A stretch of DNA of 64,000 nucleotides, taken from Puniceicoccaceae bacterium (GTDB lineage: Bacteria > Verrucomicrobiota > Verrucomicrobiia > Opitutales > Coraliomargaritaceae). Within the stretch, counting starts at the first letter, position 1; each line of letters starts with the position of its first letter. This document shows positions 20,199 to 29,291 of the stretch, in pieces. Under the pieces are notes generated by a model, which saw nothing but the letters and a program-made list of their open reading frames with translations, did no database searches and was not told where the DNA came from. The translations under genes and the position numbers were made by a program. The DNA lies in NCBI GenBank assembly GCA_018402305.1, contig JAGYJE010000014.1:1-64000 (forward strand), given 5' to 3'.

Positions 20199-21485
20199 CT
20201 AGTAGGGCAGCGGATACTTGGCGGTGAGTTCGGCGACGCGGGCTTTAACGCTTGCGAGTGCGGCTTCGAGACTGTCGGTATCGATGGCCTTTAGGACGGT
20301 GTCGATGCAGTCAGCGATGACGACCATGTCTTCCTCGTTCATGCCCCGGCTGGTTACCGCCGGGGTGCCGAGGCGGATGCCAGAGGCCTTGAAAGGTGAG
20401 CGTGTTTCGAAGGGGACTGTGTTCTTATTGCAGGTAATGTGTGCCAGATCGAGTGTTTCCTGGGCGACTTTGGCCGTGAGGTCGGGGAGGTTTTCTCGCA
20501 AGTCGACCAGAAACAGGTGGTTATCTGTTCCGCCGGAAATCAGCTTATATCCGCGGAGCACCATGGCCTCGGCGAGGGCGCGGGAGTTGTTGATAATCTG
20601 TTGTGCGTAGGCTTTGAAATTTGGTTTGAGGGCCTCACCGAAGCAAATGGCTTTTGCCGCGATGACGTGCATGAGAGGGCCTCCTTGCCCGCCGGGGAAC
20701 ATGGCTGAGTCGATTGCCTTGGCATGTTCGGCTTTGCAGAGGATGAGGCCGCCGCGGGGACCGCGTAAGCTCTTGTGTGTTGTCATGGTGACGAAATCGG
20801 CATGCGGCACGGGTGAGGGGTGGACACCGCCGGCGACGAGCCCCGAGATGTGGGCGATATCGGCGAAAAGGTAAGCACCCACAGAGCGGGCTATTTGCCC
20901 CATGCGCTCAAAATCAATGATGCGGGAATAGGCAGAGGCGCCTACGGTGATCATCTTGGGCCTTTCTTTTTCGGCGATGGCCGCGAGCTCCTCGTAGTCG
21001 ATCAAACCATTATCTTCGCGGACGCCGTATTGGACGAATTCGTAGAGCTTTCCGGAGAAATTCACCGGGTTGCCGTGGGTGAGGTGGCCACCGTGTTCAA
21101 GGTTCATACCGAGCACTTTGTCACCCGGCTGGAGCACGGAGGTATACACGGCAAAATTAGCCTGTGAGCCCGAGTGAGGCTGCACGTTTGCATGGTCGGC
21201 ACCGAAAAGTTCTTTGGCGCGCTCGATGGCAAGTTTTTCGACAACATCGACATGCTCGCAGCCACCATACCAGCGTTTACCGGGGTAACCCTCGGCATAT
21301 TTGTTCGTGAGGACGCTGCCTTGGGCCTGCATGACAGCAGGATAGGTGAAGTTTTCTGAAGCGATCAGTTCGATGTGACTTTCTTGGCGGGCGCGCTCGG
21401 CGGCGATGGCTGTGGCAATTTCGGGATCGATTACATCAATCGGCGAAGCGTTTAAGGCGGAAGCGTTGGCGGTGGTTGCGGTCAT
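20199..21485 (-). CDS. glyA: serine hydroxymethyltransferase
   Basis: GlyA interconverts serine and glycine with tetrahydrofolate, the main source of one-carbon units. The 428-residue protein is typical: IELIASENF near the N-terminus, [20 protein letters not shown], the PLP-binding Lys238 in [15 protein letters not shown], and [15 protein letters not shown] in the C-terminal domain. It ends 14 bp from the right REP triplet and is followed upstream by the three-repeat secreted protein in the same direction. No glycine riboswitch or other leader element was recognised in the 33-bp gap to that gene. Confidence 0.95.
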   Translation of the reverse strand: MTATTANASALNASPIDVIDPEIATAIAAERARQESHIELIASENFTYPAVMQAQGSVLTNKYAEGYPGKRWYGGCEHVDVVEKLAIERAKELFGADHANVQPHSGSQANFAVYTSVLQPGDKVLGMNLEHGGHLTHGNPVNFSGKLYEFVQYGVREDNGLIDYEELAAIAEKERPKMITVGASAYSRIIDFERMGQIARSVGAYLFADIAHISGLVAGGVHPSPVPHADFVTMTTHKSLRGPRGGLILCKAEHAKAIDSAMFPGGQGGPLMHVIAAKAICFGEALKPNFKAYAQQIINNSRALAEAMVLRGYKLISGGTDNHLFLVDLRENLPDLTAKVAQETLDLAHITCNKNTVPFETRSPFKASGIRLGTPAVTSRGMNEEDMVVIADCIDTVLKAIDTDSLEAALASVKARVAELTAKYPLPY

Positions 21486-21518
21486 AAGATTTAGAAGTTT
21501 CTGTTTGGGAGTTATACA

Positions 21519-22979
21519 CTAGAAGGGCCAAACCCAATCGCGAGCGGAGCTGCGCTTTTTCGGGGAAGTTTTAGATTCCGTTTCGGGCAGCGTTTTGGTC
21601 TTAGCTCCGGTATCGGACTTTTGGGATGCGTTTGTTTTCTCGCTCCAAAAAGGCCACCACCAGGGGTCGGATTCCAAGGTTGGTTCAAATTCCTCTTCCA
21701 GGATCGCCTCGGAGGTGGTCGCGGCTCCGTCCTCGCTAAACGGCCAGACCCAGCGGGCAAAGGTGCGGCCCCATCCGCTATTGGCTTGCTGGCGGGGATC
21801 GAGGCCGGCGGCGTCGGCGAGGCGGCGCATTTGTTCAGTAACGTCTTCGCGCTCCTCCGCGTAGTCGGCCAATTTGCTGGTGTCTGCCGGGGCGGCGGCA
21901 CGCGTGCGGGTGGGAACGCCGTCCAGGGGGCGGCCGGGGCGGTATTCGTAGAGCACAAAACCGCGGCCGATGGGGGAGAGGATTTTGCGCATCCCGTCGT
22001 CCCAGCGCATAAAGATATCCTGCCCCTGCATGCGCCATTCTCCGGAGAGCGAGCGGTCGAGGGAGGTGGCGAGGCCGCCGAAGCGCTTGATCTCGACCCG
22101 CTCGAACTGATCTTCATCCAAGCGAATGACCCAGTCGCCACGGTAGAAGTTGCGGGCGTTGTTGCGATTGGCGAAAGCGATGCCGCCCGTGAACGACCCT
22201 CGCTCCGTTTCATAGCTGCTCAGCCAGGTGGCGGGCACATTGTCGGGGTTTGTGCGGATGGCGGGCTCCGGCTCGGTGGTGTCGTCTTCGATCACAGCGC
22301 CGGGAGCGATGCGTTTGTAGGCGAAGCCACGGCGGGTTTCGCGCAGGATGGCGTAGTGCCCGCTATCCCATGCAATGTGAAGCTCGCCGCCTTGTTTGGC
22401 CCATGAGCCGCGCAGGCCACCGGCCCCGCCGCGTGTGCTGGCGGCCGAGCGGTCTGATTCGACGAAGACGAAGTGTGGTTCATCGCTGTCTTCAGCCCCG
22501 ACTCTCCAGATGCCGAAAAAGCCCTCAGCCTGATCCTGGTTGGAGCTGAGTTCGCTGTCCCGCGTGGGTGGCTTGGCCCATTGGCCGAGAACCTCACGGG
22601 GAACCTGCTGAGCCGGGGAGGTATAGCGCTCGGCACCGTTGGCTGAGACGAATGTCGCGCCAAAGCCCAGCTGATCGCTCTCAATGCGGTGCTGGCTACC
22701 GTCCGGCCAGGAAAGCGTGGCCACCTCGGCGCTGCTCGTCCAGGTCCCCTGATAAACCGTGGTATCGGCATCGTCGCCCCAGAAATAGGCGGCGCGCCCC
22801 TGATTATGCAGAATCACGATGAGCGTGCCGCGCTCAGGCGTCTCTATTTGCCATGTGCCGCGAAACAATTCCTCGCCGCTCTGGGCAAAAGCGGGCGTCG
22901 TCACAAGGCAGGCCAGCCACAGGCCACGGAGGGGGCCACGAAGGAGGCCATGGAGGAGGCCATGGAGGGCTGAAGTCAT
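21519..22979 (-). CDS. secreted protein with three internal repeats and W-rich C-terminal motifs
   Basis: No family is recognised. The protein has a signal peptide (LWLACLVTTPAFAQS). Three repeated modules of about 100 residues follow, each with a G-x-W turn, a Trp/Asp segment (WPDGSQHRI, AWDSGHYAILRE, RWDDGMRKILSP) and a Gly-Phe/Tyr ending, suggesting a lipocalin-like beta fold. The C-terminal 100 residues carry WVWPFSED, WWWPFWSE and a terminal WVWPF, separated by acidic and Lys-rich linkers. The start at 22979 puts the signal peptide at the N-terminus; an alternative ATG at 23024 would add 15 residues. The N-terminal DNA has a GGCCATGGAGGA-type tandem repeat. Location is periplasm or outer surface by inference. 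Confidence 0.7.
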   Translation of the reverse strand: MTSALHGLLHGLLRGPLRGLWLACLVTTPAFAQSGEELFRGTWQIETPERGTLIVILHNQGRAAYFWGDDADTTVYQGTWTSSAEVATLSWPDGSQHRIESDQLGFGATFVSANGAERYTSPAQQVPREVLGQWAKPPTRDSELSSNQDQAEGFFGIWRVGAEDSDEPHFVFVESDRSAASTRGGAGGLRGSWAKQGGELHIAWDSGHYAILRETRRGFAYKRIAPGAVIEDDTTEPEPAIRTNPDNVPATWLSSYETERGSFTGGIAFANRNNARNFYRGDWVIRLDEDQFERVEIKRFGGLATSLDRSLSGEWRMQGQDIFMRWDDGMRKILSPIGRGFVLYEYRPGRPLDGVPTRTRAAAPADTSKLADYAEEREDVTEQMRRLADAAGLDPRQQANSGWGRTFARWVWPFSEDGAATTSEAILEEEFEPTLESDPWWWPFWSEKTNASQKSDTGAKTKTLPETESKTSPKKRSSARDWVWPF

Positions 22980-23062
22980 TGATCTATAAAAACGGCAAAA
23001 TCTCTGTCCGGGAAATGGTATCATGGGTAGTGACTATTTTTCTCCCAGAGTTCAGGCAAGAT

Positions 23063-23848
23063 TTAATCGCGTCGACCCATTCTCGAAAAGTCGAGTAGGC
23101 TTCGGCTAATTTGGCCGTTTTGCAGGGCAATGCGGTCTGAGTCCGGGTGCGACTCGGCAACGGTGCCCTCGGAGTAGCGGAAGGCGTATTTGCCGGGGCT
23201 GGTTTCGCCGAAAAGGCTGCCGAGCTTCAGTTTGGCCGGGAAGGTGTCGACTACCTGCGAGGTCTCGGTTGTTAGGGGTGGGAAGTTGACGTTGATGACC
23301 TTTCCGCGGCAGGTATCGGCGGCGGCGAGTGTTTCACGCGCGATACCGGCGGCATGCACGGCGGCTGCATCGAGCGAGCGGCTGAACTCGCCCTCGACGC
23401 CCCCTTTGCTATCGCGCACGCTTTCAAAAATTGAGCCCGGGACGCATTGACTGAAAGCGACCGCCGGGATCTCCCAGAGTGCGCCCTCAATCGCCCCCGC
23501 GACGGTACCGGAGCTTAGGATGAGGGTTTCGGTGGTGTTAAAGCCGATATTGATCCCGGACAGGATGATGTCGGGCGTCTCCGTGAGTAGATTGCCGAGT
23601 GCGATGTTGACGCAGTCCGAGGGGGTGCCGCTGATTGCCCAGGCTGTTGCCACAGCCTTGGGAAAATGAGAGGGGCTTTGCATAACCTCGATTTCCCCGT
23701 GACGCGTCATCGAGCGGCCACTCCAGCTTTGCTCGAAGGCGGGCGCCGCTACGGACACTTTGAAAAAGGGGAGCAGCGCGTCGACCAACCGGTGCAGGAA
23801 GGCCGACTCGATCCCGTCGTCGTTTGTTACTAGGGCGTGTGGTTTCAT
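23063..23848 (-). CDS. surE: 5'/3'-nucleotidase SurE
   Basis: SurE dephosphorylates nucleoside monophosphates and short polyphosphates in stationary phase. The 261-residue protein starts [15 protein letters not shown], the metal-binding signature with Asp10 and Asp11. It also shows SWSGRSMT and [23 protein letters not shown], the conserved N- and metal-binding loops, and HAAGI. The start overlaps the stop of the upstream thioesterase gene by 4 bp (ATGA), so they form a two-gene operon. Confidence 0.92.
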   Translation of the reverse strand: MKPHALVTNDDGIESAFLHRLVDALLPFFKVSVAAPAFEQSWSGRSMTRHGEIEVMQSPSHFPKAVATAWAISGTPSDCVNIALGNLLTETPDIILSGINIGFNTTETLILSSGTVAGAIEGALWEIPAVAFSQCVPGSIFESVRDSKGGVEGEFSRSLDAAAVHAAGIARETLAAADTCRGKVINVNFPPLTTETSQVVDTFPAKLKLGSLFGETSPGKYAFRYSEGTVAESHPDSDRIALQNGQISRSLLDFSRMGRRD

Positions 23849-24303
23849 CTGCTTGGTTTCGCCAGCACCTCAGCCGGGGCCTCCGTGATGCACTCGCGCA
23901 AATCGGCGGGGAGCTCGACGGATTGCAGGGCCCCCGTCTCGTTTAACTGAGCGAAGATCGTCGTCATGTGCCCCTTGCCCGCTTGGGTACGGCTGCCGTC
24001 CGCATTGCGACGAAATATCCTAAATTGAAAGTCGATGGCCCTGTCTTTCACAGCTTTGACGGCGAGGTGGATATCGATGGTATCACCAAAACGGAGCGGC
24101 GCGGAGAATTTGCATTCGGCCCTGGCCCGGGGCCACCCGACCAGCTCCCCGGGCTTCGTGCGGATGAGATCCACGCCTGCCGCCTCAAAAAAGTCGCGCT
24201 CAGCCGTCTCCATGTATTTAAAGAAATTAGAGAAATGGACCAGACCGGCCATATCGGTTTCGGAAAACTCGATGCGACGTGTGGAAGTGTGTTCGTAAGG
24301 CAT
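23845..24303 (-). CDS. YbgC/FadM-like acyl-CoA thioesterase
   Basis: A 152-residue single hotdog-fold protein that should hydrolyse acyl-CoA esters. The catalytic region is [20 protein letters not shown], with the acidic residue in the xDTDxxGxVxF pattern and a downstream METAERDFF that matches YbgC helices. The start at 24303 ([13 protein letters not shown]) fits the family; in-frame ATGs exist upstream at 24321 and 24339. Its stop overlaps the surE start by 4 bp. The chain length of the substrate cannot be told from sequence. Confidence 0.85.
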   Translation of the reverse strand: MPYEHTSTRRIEFSETDMAGLVHFSNFFKYMETAERDFFEAAGVDLIRTKPGELVGWPRARAECKFSAPLRFGDTIDIHLAVKAVKDRAIDFQFRIFRRNADGSRTQAGKGHMTTIFAQLNETGALQSVELPADLRECITEAPAEVLAKPSR

Positions 24304-24349
24304 GGTGGGTATTGATGGCATGACCTTGCGTCTTGGCAACTCGCTTCAT

Positions 24350-25222
24350 TCATTTCGACGCATTCAACCACTGCTGAGGTGCCTGCCCAAAGGCTCGCTT
24401 GAAAGCACGCGAAAAATAAAAGACGGAGCTGTAGCCGAGGGCATCCGCCACCGCCGAGACGCTCAACCGGTTGTGCTGCAATAGGTCGCGGGCCCGATTC
24501 AGCTTGATTCGGTTTTCGAACTCGCGCGGGGCATATCCGGTCTGCTTTCTGAAGGCGAAGCGGAAGCGCGAATAACTACAGCCCAGCTCACGTGCCAGCG
24601 CCTCAAGATCGGTTCGCTCATCGAGCCGCTGCAGCAGCGCTGCCTTGGCCCTTCGAACGATGACCGCATCGGTGCTTCCAGACTTGGGCTCTGCTGCCTG
24701 TTCTGCCTTCAAAAAAGCTAAAAGCAAGGGGACATGGCTCGCCGCAATCTGATCCCGGCCATTCACATCCTGATCCACCCAATGCAGCAGGCGCTCAAAG
24801 AGTTCCGCCAAGGCCGCCCCGCGCGTTGTTTGCAAGACCGCCTCCTGTGGTGCGAAAAACTGGTGCATCACCCGGGTCGCATCGGCCCCCTTGTAGCCGA
24901 CCCATGACTCCCGCCATCCGGTTCGTTTGTCGGGGCCGTAGCGATGCCACTCGCCGGGAAACAAGAGCAGCGCAGTCCCCGAATCCACCTGAGTCCGCGC
25001 CACAGAGGCCGACTCAAAATAGCCCGAGCCAGACTCAATGAAAACAATTTGGAACTCGTCGAGGAGACGCCGGCCCCCGGGCTCAAACAAATATGCCTGG
25101 GGGTGACCCGCTGGCGGATAGGCCTGGCCCTTGGCAATTTGCTGGCAACCGGCATCCAAAATACGCCAGCCCCATCCGGACGCTGCGGCGTCGGACGGCA
25201 AATATCGACTAAAGCTCTCCAT
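24350..25222 (-). CDS. AraC-family regulator, probably of rhamnose utilisation
   Basis: A 290-residue regulator with an N-terminal cupin-like ligand domain (LLFPGEWHRYGPDKRTGW) and a C-terminal AraC double helix-turn-helix: DLEALARELGCSYSRFRFAF and SVSAVADALGYSSVFYFSRA, ending GQAPQQW. The start at 25222 (MESFSRYLPS) is supported; the frame stays open upstream to 25288. It is divergent from the L-rhamnose isomerase gene with 146 bp between starts, which suggests it responds to rhamnose or a related sugar and controls that gene. That role is inference from position. Confidence 0.85.
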   Translation of the reverse strand: MESFSRYLPSDAAASGWGWRILDAGCQQIAKGQAYPPAGHPQAYLFEPGGRRLLDEFQIVFIESGSGYFESASVARTQVDSGTALLLFPGEWHRYGPDKRTGWRESWVGYKGADATRVMHQFFAPQEAVLQTTRGAALAELFERLLHWVDQDVNGRDQIAASHVPLLLAFLKAEQAAEPKSGSTDAVIVRRAKAALLQRLDERTDLEALARELGCSYSRFRFAFRKQTGYAPREFENRIKLNRARDLLQHNRLSVSAVADALGYSSVFYFSRAFKRAFGQAPQQWLNASK

Positions 25223-25368
25223 GACTATCGCCAGCGTTACCGGGCTTTCCGCGTATAGCGATGTCAAAAAGTGCAAATAATGAATCAACCTGTGTATTCA
25301 CAAAGCAGTCCGGATGAGCTATCCTTCCCCCGTTTTCCCAATTTCAAAACCCAACCCAAAAAGCGCAC

Positions 25369-26610
25369 ATGTATTCCGAAGCCAAAGAAATCTATGCCTC
25401 CATCGGCGTCGATGTAGAGCAGGCCCTTACCACCCTGGCCCACACGCCCATTTCGCTGCACTGCTGGCAGGGGGACGACGTGGTCGGCTTCGAAGACGGA
25501 GCAGGAGCTTTGGGCAGTGGTCTCGCGGTGACGGGGAACTACCCCGGCAAGGCCCGCAGCATCGACGAGCTCCGTCAGGATCTGGAGCAGGTGCTCGGTC
25601 TCCTGCCTGGCAATCACCGGCTCAACCTGCACGCCATCTACGGCGATTTCGGCGGTAAGCGGGTGGACCGCGATGCCATTGAAGTCGAGCACTTCCAGGG
25701 CTGGATCGATTGGTGCCAAGCGCAGGGTATCGGGATGGATTTCAACCCCTCCTGCTTTTCCCACGCCAAGGCGGATGCGGGCTTCACCCTGAGCAGCACC
25801 GATGCCGGGACACGCGATTTCTGGATTGAGCACTGCCGCCGCAGCCGCGCCATTGCAGCCGAAGCGGGCAAGCAGCTGGGCAGCGCCGCCGTAACCAATG
25901 TCTGGATACCGGACGGCATGAAGGATTTACCCGCCGACCGCCAGAGCTACCGCCACCGACTGGCCGAGAGCCTCGATGCGGTCTTCGCCGAAAAACTCAA
26001 TCCCGTGCACAACATTGATGCCGTCGAGTCCAAGCTTTTTGGCATCGGCTCCGAGAGTTTTGTGGTGGGCTCGCACGAGTTCTACATGGGCTACGCGCAG
26101 AAAAACCAAACTGCACTCTGTCTCGATGCCGGCCACTTTCATCCCACCGAAAGCATTGCCGATAAGATTTCCTCGGTGCTGATGTATGTGCCAGAGTTGC
26201 TCTTGCACGTCTCGCGCGGGGTGCGTTGGGATAGCGACCACGTCGTGCTCTTCGACGACGCCACCCAACAAATCATGCAAGAGTTGGTCCGTTGCGACGC
26301 GCTCGGTCGCACCCACATCGGCCTCGATTTCTTCGATGCCTCGATCAACCGCATCGCCGCCTGGACGATCGGCACCCGGGCCGCCCAGAAATCGCTTTTG
26401 CTCGCCCTCCTTGAACCCCGAGCCAAGCTTCGCGAAGCCGAGCAATCCGGCGACTACACCACCCGCCTCACCCTACTGGAACAAAGCAAAGCACTCCCCT
26501 GGGCCGCCATTTGGGCGGAGTTCTGCGAGCGCAACCAAGCCCCCGGCGAACTGGACCTGCTCAGCGAGTTCAAGGCCTACGAGACGACCGTGCTGGCCAA
26601 GCGGAGTTAA
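25369..26610 (+). CDS. rhaA: L-rhamnose isomerase
   Basis: RhaA converts L-rhamnose to L-rhamnulose. The 413-residue length is typical and the sequence carries [13 protein letters not shown] near the N-terminus, [41 protein letters not shown] and DAGHFHPTE, with conserved Glu/Asp/His residues for the Mn site. The remaining pathway genes (rhaB, rhaD, rhaM) are not in the window. An AraC regulator is divergent, and a TonB-dependent receptor lies downstream beyond two stem-loops. Growth on rhamnose or fucose-like sugars from algal polysaccharide is an inference. Confidence 0.92.
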   Translation: MYSEAKEIYASIGVDVEQALTTLAHTPISLHCWQGDDVVGFEDGAGALGSGLAVTGNYPGKARSIDELRQDLEQVLGLLPGNHRLNLHAIYGDFGGKRVDRDAIEVEHFQGWIDWCQAQGIGMDFNPSCFSHAKADAGFTLSSTDAGTRDFWIEHCRRSRAIAAEAGKQLGSAAVTNVWIPDGMKDLPADRQSYRHRLAESLDAVFAEKLNPVHNIDAVESKLFGIGSESFVVGSHEFYMGYAQKNQTALCLDAGHFHPTESIADKISSVLMYVPELLLHVSRGVRWDSDHVVLFDDATQQIMQELVRCDALGRTHIGLDFFDASINRIAAWTIGTRAAQKSLLLALLEPRAKLREAEQSGDYTTRLTLLEQSKALPWAAIWAEFCERNQAPGELDLLSEFKAYETTVLAKRS

Positions 26611-26625
26611 CGGCAGCTGTCTTTA

Positions 26626-26640
26626 AGGGGGGAAGCCCCT
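26626..26640 (+). repeat. short hairpin AGGGG-GGAAG-CCCCT
   Basis: A perfect 5-bp stem with a five-base loop lies 16 bp after the rhaA stop. It has no T-tract and may belong to the 3' UTR structure with the terminator that follows. Confidence 0.3.
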
Positions 26641-26654
26641 CTCACCTGTTTATA

Positions 26655-26686
26655 CGGCTCGTGACGCTTGACGAGCCGCCACTTTT
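26655..26686 (+). terminator. terminator-like hairpin after rhaA
   Basis: An 8-bp perfect stem (CGGCTCGT / ACGAGCCG) with an 8-base loop is followed by CCACTTTT. It probably ends the rhaA transcript before the TonB-dependent receptor gene. Confidence 0.5.
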
Positions 26687-26703
26687 ACGGCTCTGCTTGA
26701 GAA

Positions 26704-28860
26704 GTGCCCTACAAGGAAAACCAGCAGGTCGTTGACACGATCCACCGACGCTACAAGGCGTTTTCTAAAAAAGCTCAGTCCTCTGTTCTGGCTCTGAGGA
26801 TCCGGCTAACTAGTGGGACTGCCTGCTTCATTGCTGCACTGAGCGGGTTGTCGCTCAATGCTTGGGCGGATCCAGAAAAGGCTGAATCGGTCGAAATACT
26901 GCCACCGCTCACTGTCTCAACCACTCGAATGGAACGTCCGCTCAACGAGGTGCCCACCGCCATTACCCGTAGCGATGCCGAGTCGATCCAGCGTGCAAAT
27001 CTTCAGATTGCCCTCGACGAAGCCCTCGAGGCGGTCCCCGGGGTCTTTGTCCTCAACCCCTACAACTACGCCCAAGACACCCGTATCGCCATTCGTGGGT
27101 TTGGTGCGCGATCCGATTTCGGCATCCGGGGCATTCGCCTTATCGTCGATGGCATCCCCGCCACGACTCCGGACGGTCAGGGGGAGGTCGACGGTCTCGA
27201 CTTGGGTTCGGCAGCAAGCATGGAGGTCCTGCGCGGGCCCGCCTCCGCGCTCTACGGTAGCGCTTCGGGAGGCGTCATCCGGATCGAGACGGAAAGCGGC
27301 CCACAGGTTCCTTTTATGGAGACCCGGCTTTCGGCGGGATCCGACGCCTTTCTCAGCACGCAGTTTAAAGCAGGCGGTCAGGCGGGTCCGCTCAACTATC
27401 TGATAAGCGCCGGCTACCTCGACTTCGATGGCTACCGGGAGAACAGCGCCACCCGAAACACCCGGCTCAACGGCAAACTGGAATATACCGTCGACGCTAC
27501 GATGCGGCTTCGGCTTGTTTTCAATGTGATCGACTTTCCCCAGCAGGACGACCCCGGCGGACTGACCCGGGCCGAAGCCGAGGCCGACCCCCGACAAGCC
27601 CGCCAGCAGAATCTGGATTTCGACAGCGGTGAATCCGTGACCCAGCAACGGGTCGGCTTGGTCCACTTTTGGGATTTCAACGCATCGCATGCTCTGGAGA
27701 GCCGACTGCACTACACCCGCCGTGATTTTGCCAACAAGCTGCCTTTCCAACCCGGTGGCCAAGTCACCTTTGACCGGGATTTCTTCGGCGGCGGCGTGCT
27801 CTACCGATACACGGGCGATCGGCTTCAACTCAGCACCGGCCTCGATTTTGATCGGCAGCAGGATGCCCGCCGGAACTATGACAACCTCAACGGTCAACAG
27901 GGAGATCTGGATCTCGACCAGGACGAGGACGTACAAAGCCTTGGCCTCTTTCTCTCGCAAGCCTACGCCCTCCACGAAGATCTGGTATTCTCGGCCGCTC
28001 TGCGCTACGACGAGGTCCGTTTCGACGTGCGCGATCACTTTCTGGCCGACGGCGACGACAGCGGTGACATCCGCTTCGCCGAGTGGAGCCCCATGGCGGG
28101 GCTGAGCTGGTCGCCCGGCGATGCTGTCACCCTCTATGCCAACCTCTCGAGGGCGTTCGAAACCCCCACCACCACCGAGTTTGACAACCCAAGCGGCGGC
28201 GGCTTCAACACCAGACTCGAATCCCAGACCGCCTGGAACTACGAGATCGGCCTGAAGGGCCAACGCTCCCTGGCGGGCCGCTCGCTTCGTTATGAGCTGG
28301 CCGCCTTCTATATCGACGTCGACGATGCACTCGCTCCCTTCGAGCTGGCGGCATCGCCCGGCCGGGAGTTCTACCGCAACGCCGGAAAGACTCGACACCA
28401 GGGCGTCGAGGCAGCCCTCTCCACCGAGCTCGGTGCTGGTTGGAGCCTCGGCGTCAACTACACCTGGTCGCACTTTCGATACCGTGACTTCGAGTCGAAC
28501 GGGCAGGACTTCTCCGACCAGCGTATTCCCGGCATTCCCCAGCACCTGGCCGCCCTTCGACTCAACTACACACACCCGAGCGGGTTTTTCGCCAGCTGGC
28601 GCACCCGACTGGTCGGCAGCTTTTACGCCGACGACGCCAACAGCGAAAAAATCGAAGCCTACACGGTCAGCGATTTGCAGGCAGGCTACACCCACCGAAG
28701 CGGCAACTGGACGATCGAGCCCTACCTCCGGGTCAACAACCTGCTCGACGAAAGCTACTTTTCCAATATCCGGATCAACGCCTTCGGCAGCCGCTACGTC
28801 GAACCCGCCCCGGAACGCAGCCTCTTTGGCGGCATCCGAGTTCGGTATAGCTTTCAATAG
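26704..28860 (+). CDS. TonB-dependent outer membrane receptor
   Basis: This 718-residue outer-membrane beta-barrel should import a large ligand with energy from TonB. An N-terminal signal segment (TACFIAALSGLSLNAWA) is followed by a TonB box-like stretch (PPLTVSTTR) and a plug domain (RIAIRGFGARSDFGIRGI, then MEVLRGPASALYGSASGG). The barrel runs to a C-terminal RVRYSFQ. The plug matches FecA/iron-siderophore-like receptors more than SusC sugar transporters, since there is no carboxypeptidase-like N-terminal domain. The start is GTG at 26704, 93 bp after rhaA, but a terminator separates them, so a link to rhamnose is unproven. A long reverse ORF opposite it is a shadow. Confidence 0.92.
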   Translation: MPYKENQQVVDTIHRRYKAFSKKAQSSVLALRIRLTSGTACFIAALSGLSLNAWADPEKAESVEILPPLTVSTTRMERPLNEVPTAITRSDAESIQRANLQIALDEALEAVPGVFVLNPYNYAQDTRIAIRGFGARSDFGIRGIRLIVDGIPATTPDGQGEVDGLDLGSAASMEVLRGPASALYGSASGGVIRIETESGPQVPFMETRLSAGSDAFLSTQFKAGGQAGPLNYLISAGYLDFDGYRENSATRNTRLNGKLEYTVDATMRLRLVFNVIDFPQQDDPGGLTRAEAEADPRQARQQNLDFDSGESVTQQRVGLVHFWDFNASHALESRLHYTRRDFANKLPFQPGGQVTFDRDFFGGGVLYRYTGDRLQLSTGLDFDRQQDARRNYDNLNGQQGDLDLDQDEDVQSLGLFLSQAYALHEDLVFSAALRYDEVRFDVRDHFLADGDDSGDIRFAEWSPMAGLSWSPGDAVTLYANLSRAFETPTTTEFDNPSGGGFNTRLESQTAWNYEIGLKGQRSLAGRSLRYELAAFYIDVDDALAPFELAASPGREFYRNAGKTRHQGVEAALSTELGAGWSLGVNYTWSHFRYRDFESNGQDFSDQRIPGIPQHLAALRLNYTHPSGFFASWRTRLVGSFYADDANSEKIEAYTVSDLQAGYTHRSGNWTIEPYLRVNNLLDESYFSNIRINAFGSRYVEPAPERSLFGGIRVRYSFQ

Positions 28861-28931
28861 CAAAGCCAGCCCAGCTCGCCCCATTCAGAAAACTGGGTGA
28901 TGTGAAAGCAGCTAGCTACCTTGCCTCGTTG

Positions 28932-28955
28932 ACAAAACCATAAACAAGGTTTTGT
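28932..28955 (+). promoter_or_regulatory. inverted repeat overlapping a TTGACA box
   Basis: A perfect 8-bp inverted repeat, ACAAAACC ... GGTTTTGT, with an 8-base spacer lies 7 bp before the ATG of the RHH gene. It overlaps TTGACA at 28929-28934. A -10 would fall about 17 bp downstream, near 28952, placing the start of transcription at or near the ATG. It looks like an autoregulatory operator of an antitoxin-type protein. Confidence 0.45.
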
Positions 28956-28962
28956 TGTAATC

Positions 28963-29247
28963 ATGAAAACATCTTTTGAGATTCCCGATGAACTGTTCTG
29001 CCGCGTAAGGGCGCAGGCTGCTTTGCGTCGTCGCAAGATCAAAGACTACCTGGCCGAGGGGTTGCGTTTGGTTCTTGAGGCGGACGATTTCAAAGAGAGT
29101 GGAGTTTCCGGGGCGCTTGCCGTTTTTGATGAAGTTCGCGCCCAACCCTTGCATCAGCCCGAGGCGATTCGCCATTGGATGGAGGCCGTTCAGATGGAGG
29201 GAAAATCGTTTTTGGGGGCGAGTCCTGGTCGCACGGGCTACGCCTGA
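28963..29247 (+). CDS. orphan antitoxin-like ribbon-helix-helix protein
   Basis: The 94-residue protein begins MKTSFEIPDELFCRVRAQAA, the form of VapB-type RHH antitoxins with the beta strand followed by two helices. The C-terminal half is variable, as in antitoxins that wrap a toxin. No PIN/VapC-type toxin follows: the next gene is a pseudouridine synthase 44 bp downstream. It is therefore a solitary antitoxin or a repressor that has lost its partner. The perfect inverted repeat just upstream is a probable operator. No SD sequence is visible ahead of the ATG. Confidence 0.7.
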   Translation: MKTSFEIPDELFCRVRAQAALRRRKIKDYLAEGLRLVLEADDFKESGVSGALAVFDEVRAQPLHQPEAIRHWMEAVQMEGKSFLGASPGRTGYA

Positions 29248-29291
29248 TGCACTAGCTACTTTCCCAAGCCTGGGGGTATACCTTCAAATCC

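Noticed and set aside
26611..26703. Cobalamin riboswitch ahead of the TonB-dependent receptor
   Set aside because: The region is too short and lacks the B12 box; two plain hairpins explain it.
26917..28884. Long reverse ORF of 655 codons opposite the TonB-dependent receptor
   Set aside because: A shadow frame caused by high GC; it shows no domain and the forward frame is a clear receptor.
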